From positions 58,405-82,803 of the forward strand of contig MU647041.1 of assembly GCA_026770585.1 (NCBI GenBank): a DNA stretch of 24,399 nt, given 5' to 3'. Within the stretch, counting starts at the first letter, position 1. Source of the stretch: Baffinella frigidus. Its lineage: Eukaryota; Cryptophyceae; Cryptomonadales; Baffinellaceae. The DNA is not shown here. The text below holds more notes on this DNA, generated by a model that was not told where the DNA came from, did no database searches, and worked only from the letters and a program-made list of their open reading frames with translations.

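Noticed and set aside
1-24399. tRNA, rRNA or snRNA genes
   Set aside because: No cloverleaf, A/B-box or conserved rRNA words were noticed on either strand by eye. A covariance-model search was not possible here.

Overview
This is a eukaryotic nuclear window. It appears to hold a fragment of ONE very large gene on the + strand, open at both ends of the window. I can trace about 40 small exons (mostly 45-125 nt). They join in a consistent reading frame into roughly 1,110 residues, about 3.3 kb or one seventh of the window. The introns make up the rest. The long open frames that can be drawn elsewhere, on both strands, are artefacts of stop-free repeats.

Organism: plant/alga-type telomeric repeats (CCCTAAA) fill the introns. 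The genome is moderately GC-rich, introns are dense, 35 of 40 exons begin with G after the intron AG, and about 4 introns seem to start with GC instead of GT. This suggests a single-celled alga or relative with TTTAGGG telomeres (dinoflagellate/chromerid or prasinophyte grade). I cannot assign a species.

Protein layout (residues counted from the exon beginning at 33): 1-65, a Pro/Ser/Asn-rich low-complexity segment; about 78-165, a PDZ domain (exons 2-5); about 169-545, a linker and then a long charged coiled coil (exons 6-19); about 546-666, a C2 domain (exons 20-23) that seems to lack most calcium-binding aspartates; about 667 to the end, a second long coiled coil (exons 23-43). This is the design of a membrane- or cortex-associated scaffold or tether. 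The specific function is unknown.

Introns: most contain degenerate heptamer arrays, almost always with the C-rich strand on the coding strand. Each array has its own dominant variant (CCCTAAA, CCCTACA, CCCTCAA, CCCCTAA, CCCGAAA, CCCGGAA, CCCCAAA). Mixed into them are decayed, truncated copies of the neighbouring exon, usually with its splice junction still attached. Nearly every exon has one to five such relics, and one relic is inverted. A second class of intron (about 7837-9800, 17181-19999 and 20068-20696) has few or no telomeric repeats and instead holds CT/CTCA/GTGA simple repeats, short inverted-repeat elements and exon relics.

Main points for follow-up: (1) telomere-type repeats as bulk intron material, with an orientation that leaves no GT or AG dinucleotides on the transcript strand; (2) systematic micro-duplication of exon edges into introns; (3) GC-AG introns and AG|GT 3' junctions; (4) several small MITE-like inverted-repeat elements. 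No RNA gene, CRISPR array, prokaryotic gene or virus gene was seen.
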